DNA of 64,000 bases from Eubacteriales bacterium (GTDB lineage Bacteria; Bacillota; Clostridia; Oscillospirales; Oscillospiraceae), in NCBI GenBank assembly GCA_030536515.1, contig JAUNPV010000001.1, positions 62,001 through 126,000 of the forward strand. The letters run 5' to 3'. The notes beneath the pieces were generated by a model. It did no database searches, was not told the DNA's origin, and saw nothing but the letters and a program-made list of their open reading frames with translations. Numbering within the stretch: the first letter of the stretch is position 1; every line of letters begins with the position of its first letter. This document shows positions 1 to 8,454 of the stretch, piece after piece. The position numbers and the translations under genes are program-made.

Positions 1-41
1 TTGCCACACTCTTTGCAAACTAAAGTCTTGTCTTCGTACAT
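1..41 (-). CDS. Zinc-ribbon protein, N-terminal fragment
   Basis: Only the first 13 codons lie in the window; the gene continues past its left edge. The peptide begins MYEDKTLVCKECG, and the C-x2-C knuckle at residues 9-12 is typical of the small zinc-ribbon proteins of Firmicutes that start this way. A purine-rich AGAGAGG ribosome site lies about 10 bases before the ATG, and a consensus promoter sits about 100 bases further upstream, so this is a real and probably well-expressed gene. Its function is unknown; the family is usually annotated only as a zinc-ribbon domain protein. Confidence 0.75.
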   Translation of the reverse strand, partial: MYEDKTLVCKECG

Positions 42-150
42 TGGAAAATACCTCTCTTCGGTTAGATGACGCCCCGTGAAAGCCTACCAGGAAATTTGGT
101 TGTATAACGCAGGGTCGGAATAATATGGTGGCAGCATTGCCACAACTTGG

Positions 151-179
151 ATTATACACAACGATGGATAATTTGTCAA
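151..179 (-). promoter_or_regulatory. Consensus sigma-A promoter for the zinc-ribbon gene
   Basis: On the minus strand TTGACA (174-179) and TATAAT (151-156) are both perfect matches and are 17 bases apart. Transcription should begin near 144, leaving a leader of about 100 nt. The leader opens with a perfect hairpin, GTGGCA / TGCCAC (128-143), which could protect the 5' end of the mRNA. Confidence 0.85.
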
Positions 180-312
180 TCCTTAATGAAAAATTTTCCC
201 CTGTTTTTTCAGGATTTATACAACTTTTTCGAGTGAGGATGAAGTAGCGCCGTTGTGGAGGGGAGATTTTCGCAAAATCTCTGGAGAGAAGTGCAAAAAA
301 AGTGATAAGGCC

Positions 313-406
313 CGTAGGGCGGCCTGCCCTCAGGCCGCCGCAGTGTGACGAAACGGCTGCTTCGGTCCCGCCACTGCCCGGCGGCCTGGGGGCAGGCCGC
401 CCTACG
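313..406. repeat. GTAGGG-ended paired palindromic repeat
   Basis: The element starts CGTAGGG and ends CCCTACG. Each half is itself a hairpin (CGGCCT / AGGCCG). It lies just past the end of ruvB and belongs to a family with about a dozen members in the window. Confidence 0.8.
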
Positions 407-421
407 GTACGGAAAAACCCG

Positions 422-1456
422 TCAAATATCAAACTGCGCCTGGCAGGGGATGTGGAGGTGGTCGTAGGCCAGCTGGGTGACGCAGCGGCCCCGGGGGGTG
501 CGGGTGAGAAAGCCCAGCTGCATCAGGTAGGGCTCGTAGACATCCTCTAATGTCACCGCCTCCTCGCCGATGGTGGCGGCTAGAGTTTCCAGGCCCACGG
601 GGCCGCCGGCATAATTCTGGATGATGGCGGTGAGCATCCGGCGGTCGATGTTGTCCAGACCCAGGTGGTCCACCTCCAGGCGCTTGAGCGCCAGGTCGGC
701 GGCCTCTTTGGTGATGGTGCCGTCGCCCATGACCTCCGCAAAGTCCCGGACCCGGCGGAGGAACCGGTTGGCGATTCGGGGGGTGCCCCGGCTGCGCTTG
801 GCAATCTCCATGGCGCCCTGGGGGTCGATGGGCATTCCCAGAATGGCGGCGCTGCGGGTGACGATTTTCGCCAGCTCCTCGGGCTGGTAGAGCTCTAAGC
901 GCAGGCTTACGCCGAACCGGTCCCGGAGGGGGGCGGACAGCTGGCCCGCCCGGGTGGTGGCTCCCACCAGGGTGAATTTGGGCAGGTCCAGGCGGATGGA
1001 GTTGGCACTGGGGCCCTTGCCCACGATGATGTCGATGGCAAAGTCCTCCATGGCGGGGTAGAGAATTTCCTCCACCACCCGGTTGAGCCGGTGGATTTCG
1101 TCGATGAACAGAATGTCGCCGGGGTTCAGGTTGGTCAGCAGGGCTGCCAGGTCCCCGGGCTTTTCAATGGCGGGGCCGGAGGTGATGCGGATGTTCACCC
1201 CCATTTCGTTGGCGATGACCCCGGCCAGGGTGGTTTTGCCCAGACCGGGCGGGCCGTAGAGCAGGGTGTGATCCAGAGGCTCGCCCCGGCGGCGGGCGGC
1301 TTCGATGTAGATGGACAGATTGCCCTTGGCCTTTTCCTGGCCGGTATAGTCGGCCAGCAGCTTGGGCCGCAGACCAATCTCCCCGGCGTCCTGGGGGGCG
1401 AAGGTGGGGGAGATGAGGGGGGCGGTGTCTAAGTCCTGGGAGAATTCGAGACTCAT
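422..1456 (-). CDS. ruvB: Holliday junction branch-migration helicase RuvB
   Basis: RuvB is the hexameric AAA+ motor that, with RuvA, drives branch migration of Holliday junctions during recombination repair. The 344-residue protein (MSLEF start) has Walker A GPPGLGKT at 68-75, Walker B DEIH near 119-122, sensor 1 GATTRAG and the arginine-finger region DRFG, followed by the C-terminal winged helix (RTPRGR). The length is normal. The start at 1456 is preferred over an upstream in-frame ATG because GGAGG lies 8 bases before it. It follows ruvA by 115 bp containing a hairpin repeat and is probably part of the ruvC-ruvA-ruvB transcript. Confidence 0.97.
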   Translation of the reverse strand: MSLEFSQDLDTAPLISPTFAPQDAGEIGLRPKLLADYTGQEKAKGNLSIYIEAARRRGEPLDHTLLYGPPGLGKTTLAGVIANEMGVNIRITSGPAIEKPGDLAALLTNLNPGDILFIDEIHRLNRVVEEILYPAMEDFAIDIIVGKGPSANSIRLDLPKFTLVGATTRAGQLSAPLRDRFGVSLRLELYQPEELAKIVTRSAAILGMPIDPQGAMEIAKRSRGTPRIANRFLRRVRDFAEVMGDGTITKEAADLALKRLEVDHLGLDNIDRRMLTAIIQNYAGGPVGLETLAATIGEEAVTLEDVYEPYLMQLGFLTRTPRGRCVTQLAYDHLHIPCQAQFDI

Positions 1457-1481
1457 GTACGGTAACCTCCATGGGAGCATT

Positions 1482-1556
1482 GTAGGGAACGGATTTATCC
1501 GTTCCGGTCTGACAAGTTGGGTGCCCGGAAGCGGAACGGATAAATCCGTTCCCTAC
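1482..1556. repeat. GTAGGG-ended palindromic repeat inside the ruvA-ruvB interval
   Basis: GTAGGGAACGGAT at one end is mirrored by ATCCGTTCCCTAC at the other. The transcript across ruvA-ruvB would fold here into a long hairpin, which could separate the expression of the two cistrons. Confidence 0.8.
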
Positions 1557-1571
1557 GGGTGCAGGGGAATA

Positions 1572-2174
1572 TCAGCCCTTCATCACCATGGCACGAAGGG
1601 CATGGCGGACCATTTCTTCGGTGGATGCGGCGGGGTCTACGCCCTTTAATGCGGCGGAAATTTCGGCGGGGGTGTAGCCCAGCTCCTGTAAGGCGGCGCT
1701 CGCCAGGGCGGCGGCGTTGCCGGACTGGACCGGGGCGGCGGGGGAGGCGCCGGCGGAGAAGTCCAGCTCCATGGAGCCGCCCAGTTTGTCCTTCAGCTCC
1801 AGGATAATCCGCTGGGCGATTTTCTTGCCGATGCCCTGGGCGGCGGTGAGCATTTTTTCGTTGCCGGTCATCACGGCCAGGGTGAAGTTCTGAGGGCCGC
1901 CGGAGGATAAAATGGCCATGGCGGCCTTGGGGCCTACGCCGTTGACGGAGGTCAGCAGCTCATAGCAGGTCTGCTCCTCCCGGCTGGAAAAACCGTAGAG
2001 GTCATGGGCGTCCTCCCGGATGGATTCGGTGATGAAAAGCCTTGCCTTTTGGTTGAGCTTTAATTGGGAGGAGGTATAGGCGGTGACACGGCAGCCGTAG
2101 CCTACGCCGTTGCAGTCAATGACGGCCAGGCCGGGTTCCAGGATGGCGACGGTGCCGGAGAGGTAGTAGATCAT
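1572..2174 (-). CDS. ruvA: Holliday junction DNA-binding protein RuvA
   Basis: RuvA binds the four-way junction as a tetramer and loads RuvB. The 200-residue product has the expected three-part layout: an N-terminal OB fold (MIYYLSGTVA), tandem helix-hairpin-helix segments around residues 70-130 (NGVGPKAAMAIL and AQGIGKKIAQRI), a flexible Ala/Gly/Ser linker, and the C-terminal RuvB-binding helix domain (ALQELGYTPAEISAAL). An AAGGAG ribosome site precedes the ATG. It lies about 200 bp downstream of ruvC and 115 bp upstream of ruvB; both gaps are filled by palindromic repeats. Confidence 0.96.
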   Translation of the reverse strand: MIYYLSGTVAILEPGLAVIDCNGVGYGCRVTAYTSSQLKLNQKARLFITESIREDAHDLYGFSSREEQTCYELLTSVNGVGPKAAMAILSSGGPQNFTLAVMTGNEKMLTAAQGIGKKIAQRIILELKDKLGGSMELDFSAGASPAAPVQSGNAAALASAALQELGYTPAEISAALKGVDPAASTEEMVRHALRAMVMKG

Positions 2175-2193
2175 TCAAATTGCTCCTTTGTAC

Positions 2194-2371
2194 GGTAGGG
2201 CGGCCTGAACTCAGGCCGCCGTGCACTTCCGGGTAGGGAAATGCAGAGGGGGGACGGATTGCCACACCGTTCTGCGGAACGGTTCGCAATGACATGATTT
2301 TAGGTTTCTGCGTCGGATTTTACTGCATTGAAATCCGACGTTGCGGCGGCCTGGGGGCAGGCCGCCCTACG
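2194..2371. repeat. Composite palindromic repeat between ruvC and ruvA
   Basis: The ruvC-ruvA gap holds a GTAGGGCGGCCT half-element (2194-2220), the right half of the GGATTGCCACACC / GGTTCGCAATGACA family (about 2250-2292), and a closing GCGGCCT...AGGCCGCCCTAC half (2342-2371). Two repeat families are nested here. Confidence 0.75.
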
Positions 2372-2375
2372 GTGC

Positions 2376-2873
2376 CTACTTGTTTTGAATCTGTGCAAGT
2401 AAAGATGTATGGCTTCGTGCGTGGCAGAGGGCCAGGGCGATGGCGTCGGCGGCGTCGTCGGGCTTGGGCATGGCGGTCAATTTCAAAAGGCGCTTGGTCA
2501 TGTCCTGGACCTGGTGCTTGGTGGCGTTGCCGTAGCCCACCACGGACTGCTTGACCTGCATGGGCTTGTACTCAAAAATGGGGACCCCGGCCTGGCGGAT
2601 GGCCAGGAGGATGACCCCCCGGCTTTGGGCCACGTTGATGCCGGTGGTGACGTTGTGGCCGAAGAACAGCTCCTCGATGGACACGGCATCGGGGGCGGAC
2701 ACCCGCAGAAGCTCGGTCATGTCGTGGTAGATGACCTCTAAGCGCCAGGAAAACTCCGTGTTGGGGGGCGTGGTGATGGCCCCGCAGTTGAGCAGCCGGT
2801 ACTGGCTCCGCTCCGCCTCAATGAGGCCGAAGCCGGTGATGCCGTAGCCAGGGTCGATTCCCAGAATTTTCAT
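2376..2873 (-). CDS. ruvC: Crossover junction endodeoxyribonuclease RuvC
   Basis: RuvC resolves Holliday junctions by symmetric nicking. The 165-residue protein starts MKILGIDPG, with catalytic Asp7, a second acidic site SIEELFF around residues 65-71, and the terminal acidic cluster PDDAADA near 138-144, as in the RNase H-fold family. The start is set by homology at 2873; an upstream in-frame extension is not RuvC-like and overlaps the small membrane gene. The start codon shares one base with the stop of the upstream 51-codon gene (TGATG), which implies translational coupling. Confidence 0.96.
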   Translation of the reverse strand: MKILGIDPGYGITGFGLIEAERSQYRLLNCGAITTPPNTEFSWRLEVIYHDMTELLRVSAPDAVSIEELFFGHNVTTGINVAQSRGVILLAIRQAGVPIFEYKPMQVKQSVVGYGNATKHQVQDMTKRLLKLTAMPKPDDAADAIALALCHARSHTSLLAQIQNK

Positions 2874-3028
2874 CACAGGCCACCCCGGGCGATGCTGAGA
2901 ATTTGCAGAATCACCAGCAGAAGAAAGACGACCAGGCCGATTCTGGCCCCCCAAAGCTGCCAGGCGGGCCGGGGCTCGTAGTGCTCCTCAGGCTGAACAG
3001 CCTGCTCGTTTTCGTTGTTTTGTTCCAT
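2873..3028 (-). CDS. Small single-pass membrane protein (51 aa) coupled to ruvC
   Basis: This short frame starts MEQNNENEQAVQ, has a hydrophilic acidic/Gln-rich N-terminal half (1-20) and one strong hydrophobic helix (about residues 29-47, IGLVVFLLLVILQIL). A GAGGTG ribosome site lies 6-7 bases before the ATG. Its TGA overlaps the ruvC ATG by one base, so the two would be co-translated. I do not recognise the family. The layout (charged cytoplasmic tail, single helix, short tail) fits a small membrane-tethered or regulatory peptide. Its link to recombination is by position only. Confidence 0.65.
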   Translation of the reverse strand: MEQNNENEQAVQPEEHYEPRPAWQLWGARIGLVVFLLLVILQILSIARGGL

Positions 3029-3100
3029 TGTTTTCACCTCGTTCCTCTATCATATCACAGATCGTTTACTTTTCCTATTACTTTTTTTGAAAAAGCCGCA

Positions 3101-3129
3101 TTGCTTCAAAGATGATTTGGTGATATAAT
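3101..3129 (+). promoter_or_regulatory. Promoter for the beta-CASP/acyltransferase/amidohydrolase operon
   Basis: TTGCTT (3101-3106) and a perfect TATAAT (3124-3129) are separated by 17 bases. The leader of about 130 nt then runs through a palindromic repeat (3141-3233) before the first start codon. Confidence 0.7.
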
Positions 3130-3140
3130 AAAATCAAATC

Positions 3141-3233
3141 CGTAGGGGAGGGGCTTGCCCCCTCCCGCAGAGGCGGCCCGTCATGGGTTCGGACCCTACG
3201 GCGAAGCGGACAGCCGCAAGGGCTGTCCCTACG
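3141..3233. repeat. Chimeric GTAGGG palindromic repeat in a 5' leader
   Basis: The left half is GTAGGG plus a GAGGGGC / GCCCCCTC hairpin; the right half is a different hairpin, GGACAGCC / GGCTGTCC, ending CCCTACG. Two halves from different subfamilies are joined in one element that is transcribed ahead of the beta-CASP gene. Confidence 0.75.
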
Positions 3234-3268
3234 AAAAGATGCTGGACAGGCTTGGGAGGAGTGCTATT

Positions 3269-4873
3269 ATGAAAATTCAATTTATCGGTGCCACCCATGA
3301 GGTGACGGGAAGCTGCACGCTGCTGGAGGTGGGCGGACGGTACTATCTGGTGGACTGCGGCATGGAGCAGGGAACCGATGTGTTTCAGAACATCCCTCTG
3401 CCCGTGGCGGCCAATGCCATTGAGGCGGTGTTCCTGACCCACGCCCACATCGACCATGCGGGAATGCTGCCGAAGCTGGCGAAGGACGGGTTCTCCGGGG
3501 CCATTTACGCCACTGAGGCCACCTGCAACCTGTGCAGCATCATGCTCCGGGACTCTGCCCACATTCAGGAATCCGAGGCCCAGTGGCGCACCCGGAAGGC
3601 GGAGCGGGCCGGGGACCCGCCGGTGGAGCCCAGCTACACGGTAAACGACGCTCTGGATGCCATCCGGCTCCTGCGGCCCTGCCACTATGGGGAGGTTTTG
3701 CAGGTGGCGGAGGGCATTGTGCTGCGCATGACGGACATCGGCCATCTGCTGGGCTCGGCGGCCATTGAGCTGTGGCTCACCGAAGGGGAAAAAACAAAGA
3801 AGATTGTGTTCAGCGGCGACGTGGGAAATGTGAACCAGCCGCTGCTCCGGGACCCCCAGGCTGTGGAGGAGACGGACTATCTGGTCATCGAATCCACCTA
3901 CGGCGACCGGCTCCATGAGCGGGAGCAGCGGGATGTGTCCGTGGAGCTGGCGGGGTATATCCAGCGGGCCTTTGACCGGGGCGGCAATGTGGTGATTCCC
4001 TCCTTCGCCGTGGGCCGGACCCAGGAGATGCTGTATGCCATCCGGGAAATCAAGCAGCGGGGCCTGGTGAAGGGCCACGAGAGGTTCCCGGTGTTTGTGG
4101 ACTCCCCTCTGGCGGTGGAGGCCACGGGAATCTTTTTGCAGACCAGCGAAAATAACTTTGACGACGACACTCGGGCGCTGCTGGCCCAGGGGGTGAACCC
4201 CATCTGGTTTGAGGGGTTGCAGCTGTCGGTGAGTTCGGAGGAATCCAAGCGCATCAACATGGATGCCCAGCCCAAGGTGATTTTGTCCGCCAGCGGAATG
4301 TGCGAGGCGGGCCGCATCCGCCACCATTTGAAGCACAATCTGTGGCGGGAGGAATGCCTGATATTGTTCGTGGGCTACCAGGCGGAGGCATCCCTGGGGC
4401 GGAAAATTCTCAATGGCGCGTCCTCGGTGCGGCTGTTCGGCGAGGACATTGCGGTCAATGCGGAAATCTGCTCCCTCCACGGCACCTCCGGCCACGCCGA
4501 CCGGGACGGGCTGCTGGCCTGGCTGGGAGGCTTCCGGGAGAAGCCGAAAATGGTGTTTGTAAACCACGGCGAGGATGCCAGCTGCGAGGCCTTCCGGGCC
4601 ACCCTGGCCTCCCTGGGCTACGAGGCCAAGGCCCCCTACAGCGGCACGGAATATGACCTGCTCACCGGGAAAATGACCGCCTACACCGAGGGGGTCCGCA
4701 TTGACCGGGGGGATGCCTTCCGGGGCGGCCAGCGGGCAAGACAGGTCTACGGCGAGCTGCTGGCGGCGGCGGAGGCCCTGCTGGCTCTGGTGAAAACCAG
4801 GAAAAGCAGGACCAACAAGGACAACGCCAAAATGGCAGGCCAGATTCGCAGCCTGATTGAGAAATGGAAATAG
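3269..4873 (+). CDS. MBL-fold / beta-CASP RNA-processing exonuclease-like protein
   Basis: The 534-residue protein has an N-terminal metallo-beta-lactamase fold with the zinc motif HAHIDH at residues 58-63, followed by a beta-CASP insert (VESTYGDRLH, SFAVGRTQEM) and the RNA-specificity/CPSF-type motif SASGMCEAGRIRHHL. These features place it in the YSH1/CPSF73-like group of predicted RNases, distinct from RNase J. It should be a cytoplasmic zinc-dependent nuclease. The start at 3269 is chosen because GGGAGGAG lies 7 bases upstream; an earlier in-frame ATG lies inside the repeat. The acyltransferase gene follows after 16 bp. Confidence 0.88.
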   Translation: MKIQFIGATHEVTGSCTLLEVGGRYYLVDCGMEQGTDVFQNIPLPVAANAIEAVFLTHAHIDHAGMLPKLAKDGFSGAIYATEATCNLCSIMLRDSAHIQESEAQWRTRKAERAGDPPVEPSYTVNDALDAIRLLRPCHYGEVLQVAEGIVLRMTDIGHLLGSAAIELWLTEGEKTKKIVFSGDVGNVNQPLLRDPQAVEETDYLVIESTYGDRLHEREQRDVSVELAGYIQRAFDRGGNVVIPSFAVGRTQEMLYAIREIKQRGLVKGHERFPVFVDSPLAVEATGIFLQTSENNFDDDTRALLAQGVNPIWFEGLQLSVSSEESKRINMDAQPKVILSASGMCEAGRIRHHLKHNLWREECLILFVGYQAEASLGRKILNGASSVRLFGEDIAVNAEICSLHGTSGHADRDGLLAWLGGFREKPKMVFVNHGEDASCEAFRATLASLGYEAKAPYSGTEYDLLTGKMTAYTEGVRIDRGDAFRGGQRARQVYGELLAAAEALLALVKTRKSRTNKDNAKMAGQIRSLIEKWK

Positions 4874-4889
4874 GAGAAAGCAGAAACAA

Positions 4890-5897
4890 ATGAATGCAGT
4901 CAAACAAAGAATTGAATGGGTGGACGTGGGCAAGTATGTGTGCATCATGTTCGTCATGCTGTCCCATTTGGAAAGCGGGACTGAGGGGCTGGAAAAATTC
5001 TACACCCCCTTCTTCCTGTCGGTGTTTTTCTTCCTGTCGGGCTACGTCTACCGGCAGCCTGCCTCCTTCCGGGCGCATATTGCCAAAAAGGCAAGGGGGC
5101 TGCTGGTTCCCTGGTTCGTGTTCAGCACCGGCAGCCTGCTGCTGTCGAGATTTGCCAATTACGACCCCAGCGTCAACTATTTGGCCCGGTTCGGCTGGAA
5201 TCTGGCCCAGATTCGGGGCATGGGGGATGAGATTTGGTTCGTCACCGCATTGTTTGTGGCCTATATCCCCTTCTATTTCTTTGTCAAATGGAACCGGCCT
5301 GGGTGGGCCCTGGGGGTAATGACGGCGCTGTGCTGGCTGAGCCTGGTGTACTGCTCGGAAATGCCGCCGCTGCCCTGGGGGCGCAATGCGCTGCCCTGGC
5401 ATCTGGAATTCGTATTCCAGGCGGGGCTGTGGATGCTGCTGGGGTACCAGTTCCGGCAGTATTGGGAAAAGGGCTTTGACAAGTACAATACCATTTTGCT
5501 CCGGGCGGGGCTGTGGGCGGTGTATCTGCTGCTGGTCTACTGGCCGGAGGCGGGGAGGTTGCAGCGGCACTGGCGGATGTTCTCCGTGCTCGTGAGCCTT
5601 GTGGGGATTCTGGCGGTGGTATCCATCTGCAAGGTGGTGAGAAGCAGCCGGTATATGCGCTTTGTGGGGGCCAACACCCTGATTTACTTCGCCCTCCACG
5701 GGTGGGTGTACGCCTCGGTGGAGCTGGTGCTGAAAATATTCGCCGGGGGCTTTTACCAGGCCTGCCTCGCAAGCCCCTGGGCCTCGAACCTGCTGGCGGT
5801 GGGCATCACCCTGGTGGTGTCGGTGCTGCTGATGGTGCCGGCGGTCATCATCAACCGGTGGTTTCCCTGGATGCTGGGAAAGTGGAGGACGGCGTGA
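4890..5897 (+). CDS. Acyltransferase 3 family membrane protein
   Basis: This 335-residue integral membrane protein has about ten hydrophobic helices and the opening typical of acyltransferase-3 proteins (RIEWVDVGKYVCIMFVMLSHL), in which the family His lies near the end of the first helix. Members transfer acetyl or other acyl groups to cell-surface sugars, but the substrate cannot be read from sequence. AGGAGAAAG lies 9 bases before the chosen ATG. It follows the beta-CASP gene by 16 bp, and its TGA overlaps the ATG of the next gene, so the three genes appear to form one transcript. Confidence 0.82.
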   Translation: MNAVKQRIEWVDVGKYVCIMFVMLSHLESGTEGLEKFYTPFFLSVFFFLSGYVYRQPASFRAHIAKKARGLLVPWFVFSTGSLLLSRFANYDPSVNYLARFGWNLAQIRGMGDEIWFVTALFVAYIPFYFFVKWNRPGWALGVMTALCWLSLVYCSEMPPLPWGRNALPWHLEFVFQAGLWMLLGYQFRQYWEKGFDKYNTILLRAGLWAVYLLLVYWPEAGRLQRHWRMFSVLVSLVGILAVVSICKVVRSSRYMRFVGANTLIYFALHGWVYASVELVLKIFAGGFYQACLASPWASNLLAVGITLVVSVLLMVPAVIINRWFPWMLGKWRTA

Positions 5898-6742
5898 TGG
5901 TGGACTGTCATGTACATATGGTGCTGGACGGCCAGGACTGGCGGCGGGCCATTGACCGCCACCGGGCGGGGCCGGAGGAAGGCTGGATTCGGGCAAGGCT
6001 TTCAGAGTATCAAACGCTGGGCTTTACCTACCTCCGGGACGGCGGCGACCGCTGGGACGTGGGGGCCAGGGCCAGAGCGCTGGCGGGGGAGTACGGCATT
6101 GTGTACCGAACGCCCCTGGCGCCGCTGCGGAAGGCGGGGCACTACGGCGGGTTTATCGGGGAAACCTACGGGAATTTCCGGGAGTATGCTGATTTGGTGC
6201 GGAAACACCGGGAAAATGGGGCGGATTTTATTAAAATTATGATTTCCGGGCTCATGGACTTTGACCGGTTCGGGGTGCTGACTGAGGAAGGGCTGGCCGC
6301 CGGGGACATCCGGGAGCTGATCCACATCGCCCATGAGGAGGGCTTTGCCGTCATGGCCCACGCCAACGGGGCCCGGGTGGTGGAGGCCGCCGCCGGGGCC
6401 GGGGTGGACTCCGTGGAGCACGGGGCCTATCTGGATGCGGATGCCCTTCACGCTATGGCGGACATGGGCACGGTTTGGGTGCCCACCCTGTCCACCATCG
6501 GAAACCTCCGGGGGAAGGGGCGCTTTGACGAGGGGGCCGTGGAGGCCATTCTGGAAAGCGCCATGGAAAATGTGAGGAAATTTGCCCGCCTGGGGGGCCT
6601 TATCGCCCCGGGCACCGATGCAGGAGCCTGGGCGGTGCCCCACGGAAGCGTGACGGAGTTTGCGCTGCTGGGGGAGGCCCTGAGAGAAAAGGCGGAGCGG
6701 ACGCTGGAATTGGGCGTTCGGGAGATACGGAGAAAGTTTTAA
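5897..6742 (+). CDS. Amidohydrolase family metal-dependent hydrolase
   Basis: The 281-residue protein keeps the amidohydrolase metal site: H-x-H in MVDCHVHM at residues 4-6, a Lys in FIKIMISG that may be the bridging carboxylated lysine, His in VMAHANG, His in SVEHGAYL, and Asp in APGTDAGAW. The order matches imidazolonepropionase/prolidase-type amidohydrolases, but the N-terminal beta-sandwich is missing because the protein starts directly at the first metal motif. The substrate is unknown. The ATG overlaps the preceding stop (TGATG), indicating coupled translation with the acyltransferase. Confidence 0.85.
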   Translation: MVDCHVHMVLDGQDWRRAIDRHRAGPEEGWIRARLSEYQTLGFTYLRDGGDRWDVGARARALAGEYGIVYRTPLAPLRKAGHYGGFIGETYGNFREYADLVRKHRENGADFIKIMISGLMDFDRFGVLTEEGLAAGDIRELIHIAHEEGFAVMAHANGARVVEAAAGAGVDSVEHGAYLDADALHAMADMGTVWVPTLSTIGNLRGKGRFDEGAVEAILESAMENVRKFARLGGLIAPGTDAGAWAVPHGSVTEFALLGEALREKAERTLELGVREIRRKF

Positions 6743-6751
6743 TGTCATTCT

Positions 6752-6780
6752 GAGGCGGCCTGTGATTGGGCCGCCCTACA
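6752..6780. repeat. Half GTAGGG palindromic repeat
   Basis: A single GAGGCGGCC / GGGCCGCCCTAC hairpin half follows the amidohydrolase stop. Confidence 0.65.
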
Positions 6781-6821
6781 GTTTTTGCTGCGTGAAACCG
6801 ATAAGCACATATTTTTATAAA

Positions 6822-6853
6822 GTTGCACGTTTGGGTGCAACTTTTTCTTTTTT
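6822..6853 (+). terminator. Intrinsic terminator before the phage-like module
   Basis: GTTGCAC (6822-6828) pairs with GTGCAAC (6835-6841) and is followed directly by a T-rich tract. It closes the upstream operon about 30 bases before the first phage-type gene. Confidence 0.85.
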
Positions 6854-6884
6854 TGGGCGCAGGGGTGAAAGGAGGGTTCAAAAG

Positions 6885-7193
6885 GTGGACAAAAGACTGA
6901 AAAATCGCATTCGGGAGGGGGCGGTGGTGCAGCGGGATGTGGTGCGGCGGCTGGGGGAGCTGGCCTTTGGGCGGGCCAATGACTGCGTGCGGCTGGTGCT
7001 GGAGGAGCACCCCGACCTGGCGAAGCTGGACCTGAGCCTGCTCAGTGAGGTCCGGCGCAACGACAAGGGCACTGTGGAGGTGCGGCTCATGGACCGCCTG
7101 GAGGCGCTTCGCCAGCTGGCGGCGCTGACGGGCGAGGAGGCGGGGGCCCTGGAGGACTTTCTGGCGGCCCTGGGGGGTGGTGAGAGGTCGTGA
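6885..7193 (+). CDS. Putative phage terminase small subunit
   Basis: The 102-residue basic-acidic helical protein starts with GTG (AAAGGAGGG lies 8 bases before it) and ends in GTGA shared with the large-terminase start. Size, helical character and position directly before a large terminase support a TerS-like DNA-recognition role, which in phages selects the packaging site. A helix-turn-helix cannot be assigned with certainty: the segment VVQRDVVRRLGELAFGRAND is the best candidate. Similarity to a named family was not recognised directly, so the call rests mostly on synteny. Confidence 0.55.
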   Translation: MDKRLKNRIREGAVVQRDVVRRLGELAFGRANDCVRLVLEEHPDLAKLDLSLLSEVRRNDKGTVEVRLMDRLEALRQLAALTGEEAGALEDFLAALGGGERS

Positions 7194-8440
7194 GGGAGCT
7201 GGCCTTTTCCCCCAAGCAGCGGCGGGTGATGACCTGGTGGATGCCGGGAAGCCCCGATGAGGGCTGCGACGCCATCGTCTGCGACGGGGCGGTGCGGTCG
7301 GGAAAGACCCTGGCCATGGGGCTGGGGTTCTTCCTGTGGGCCCAGAGTTCCTTCAACGGCCGGAAATTCGGGGTCTGCGGCAAGACCGTGGGGTCCCTGC
7401 GGCGCAACGTGCTGTCGGAAATTCTCCCGAGACTGACGGAGCTGGGGGCGAAGTGGCAGGAAAGACGGTCTGACAATCTGCTGACGGTCCGGCTCTGGGG
7501 GCGGGAAAATCAGTTCTACATCTTCGGCGGCCGGGATGAAAGCTCGGCGGCCCTCATTCAGGGCATTACCTTCGCCGGGGTGCTGCTGGACGAGGCGGCG
7601 CTGATGCCCCGGTCCTTTGTGGAGCAGGCCTGCGCCCGGTGCTCGGTGGCGGGGTCAAGGCTGTGGTTTAACTGCAACCCCGCGGGGCCGGGGCACTGGC
7701 TGTACCGGACCTGGATTTTGGAGGCGGAACAGCGCAACTGCCTGCGGCTCCACTTCACCATGGAGGACAACCCCTCCCTGACCCCCGCCATCCGGGAGCG
7801 GTATGAGCGGCTGTACACCGGGGCCTTTTACCAGCGGTACGTGCTGGGGCTGTGGGTCCAGGCGGAGGGACGGGTGTACGACTTTTTTGGCCCGGAAATG
7901 CTGGAGGATGCGCCGGATACCTGCGAAAGGTGGTACATCTCCTGCGACTACGGCACGGTGAATCCCACGTCCATGGGCCTGTGGGGGCTTCGGGACGGCG
8001 TGTGGTACCGGGTGGCGGAATTCTACTTCGACTCCCGGGCGGAGCACCGGCAGATGACCGACGAGGAGTACGCCGACGCTCTGGAACGGCTGGCGGGAGG
8101 GCGGAAGGTGGAGGCGGTGATTGTGGACCCTTCGGCGGCCAGCTTTATGGAGGTCCTCAGACGGCGGGACTGGCGGGTGCGAAAGGCCAGCAACGATGTG
8201 CTGTCCGGCATCCGGCTGACCTCGGACCTGCTGAAAAGCGGGAAAATCGTCATCTGCCGGGGCTGCCTTAGCTGCATCCGGGAGCTGGGGGAGTACGTGT
8301 GGGACCTGGCAGCCGGCGGCGAGCGGGTGAAAAAGGACCACGACCACGCCATGGACGATATGCGCTATTTTGCGGCCACGGTGCTGGGGAAGAAGGCGGA
8401 GGCCGGGTTTGGGGTGTGGAGCGTAGAGCGGAAGATGTGA
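7190..8440 (+). CDS. Phage terminase large subunit (PBSX-type)
   Basis: This is the packaging ATPase/nuclease. The 416-residue protein has Walker A GAVRSGKT at 33-40, Walker B VLLDEAA at 131-137, and a C-terminal RNase H-like nuclease with acidic residues in SCDYGT (D253), VDPSA (D313) and DHAMDDMRY (D389/D390). All catalytic positions are present, so the enzyme looks functional. It starts at a GTG inside the stop of the small subunit (4-base overlap). The length is normal for this family. Confidence 0.93.
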   Translation: MRELAFSPKQRRVMTWWMPGSPDEGCDAIVCDGAVRSGKTLAMGLGFFLWAQSSFNGRKFGVCGKTVGSLRRNVLSEILPRLTELGAKWQERRSDNLLTVRLWGRENQFYIFGGRDESSAALIQGITFAGVLLDEAALMPRSFVEQACARCSVAGSRLWFNCNPAGPGHWLYRTWILEAEQRNCLRLHFTMEDNPSLTPAIRERYERLYTGAFYQRYVLGLWVQAEGRVYDFFGPEMLEDAPDTCERWYISCDYGTVNPTSMGLWGLRDGVWYRVAEFYFDSRAEHRQMTDEEYADALERLAGGRKVEAVIVDPSAASFMEVLRRRDWRVRKASNDVLSGIRLTSDLLKSGKIVICRGCLSCIRELGEYVWDLAAGGERVKKDHDHAMDDMRYFAATVLGKKAEAGFGVWSVERKM

Positions 8441-8454
8441 CGCAGGGCGAAAAA

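Larger units (their letters stand above)
42..421. other. Intergenic region between zinc-ribbon gene and ruvB
   Basis: No gene is seen in these 380 bases. The region holds the leader and promoter of the zinc-ribbon gene (42-179), a perfect 8-bp hairpin GAGATTTT / AAAATCTC at 263-281 without a T tract on either strand, and a paired palindromic repeat at 313-406. Confidence 0.6.

Noticed and set aside
3134..4957. Minus-strand 607-codon open frame opposite the beta-CASP gene
   Set aside because: Antisense to a well-supported MBL/beta-CASP enzyme, with composition typical of a shadow frame.
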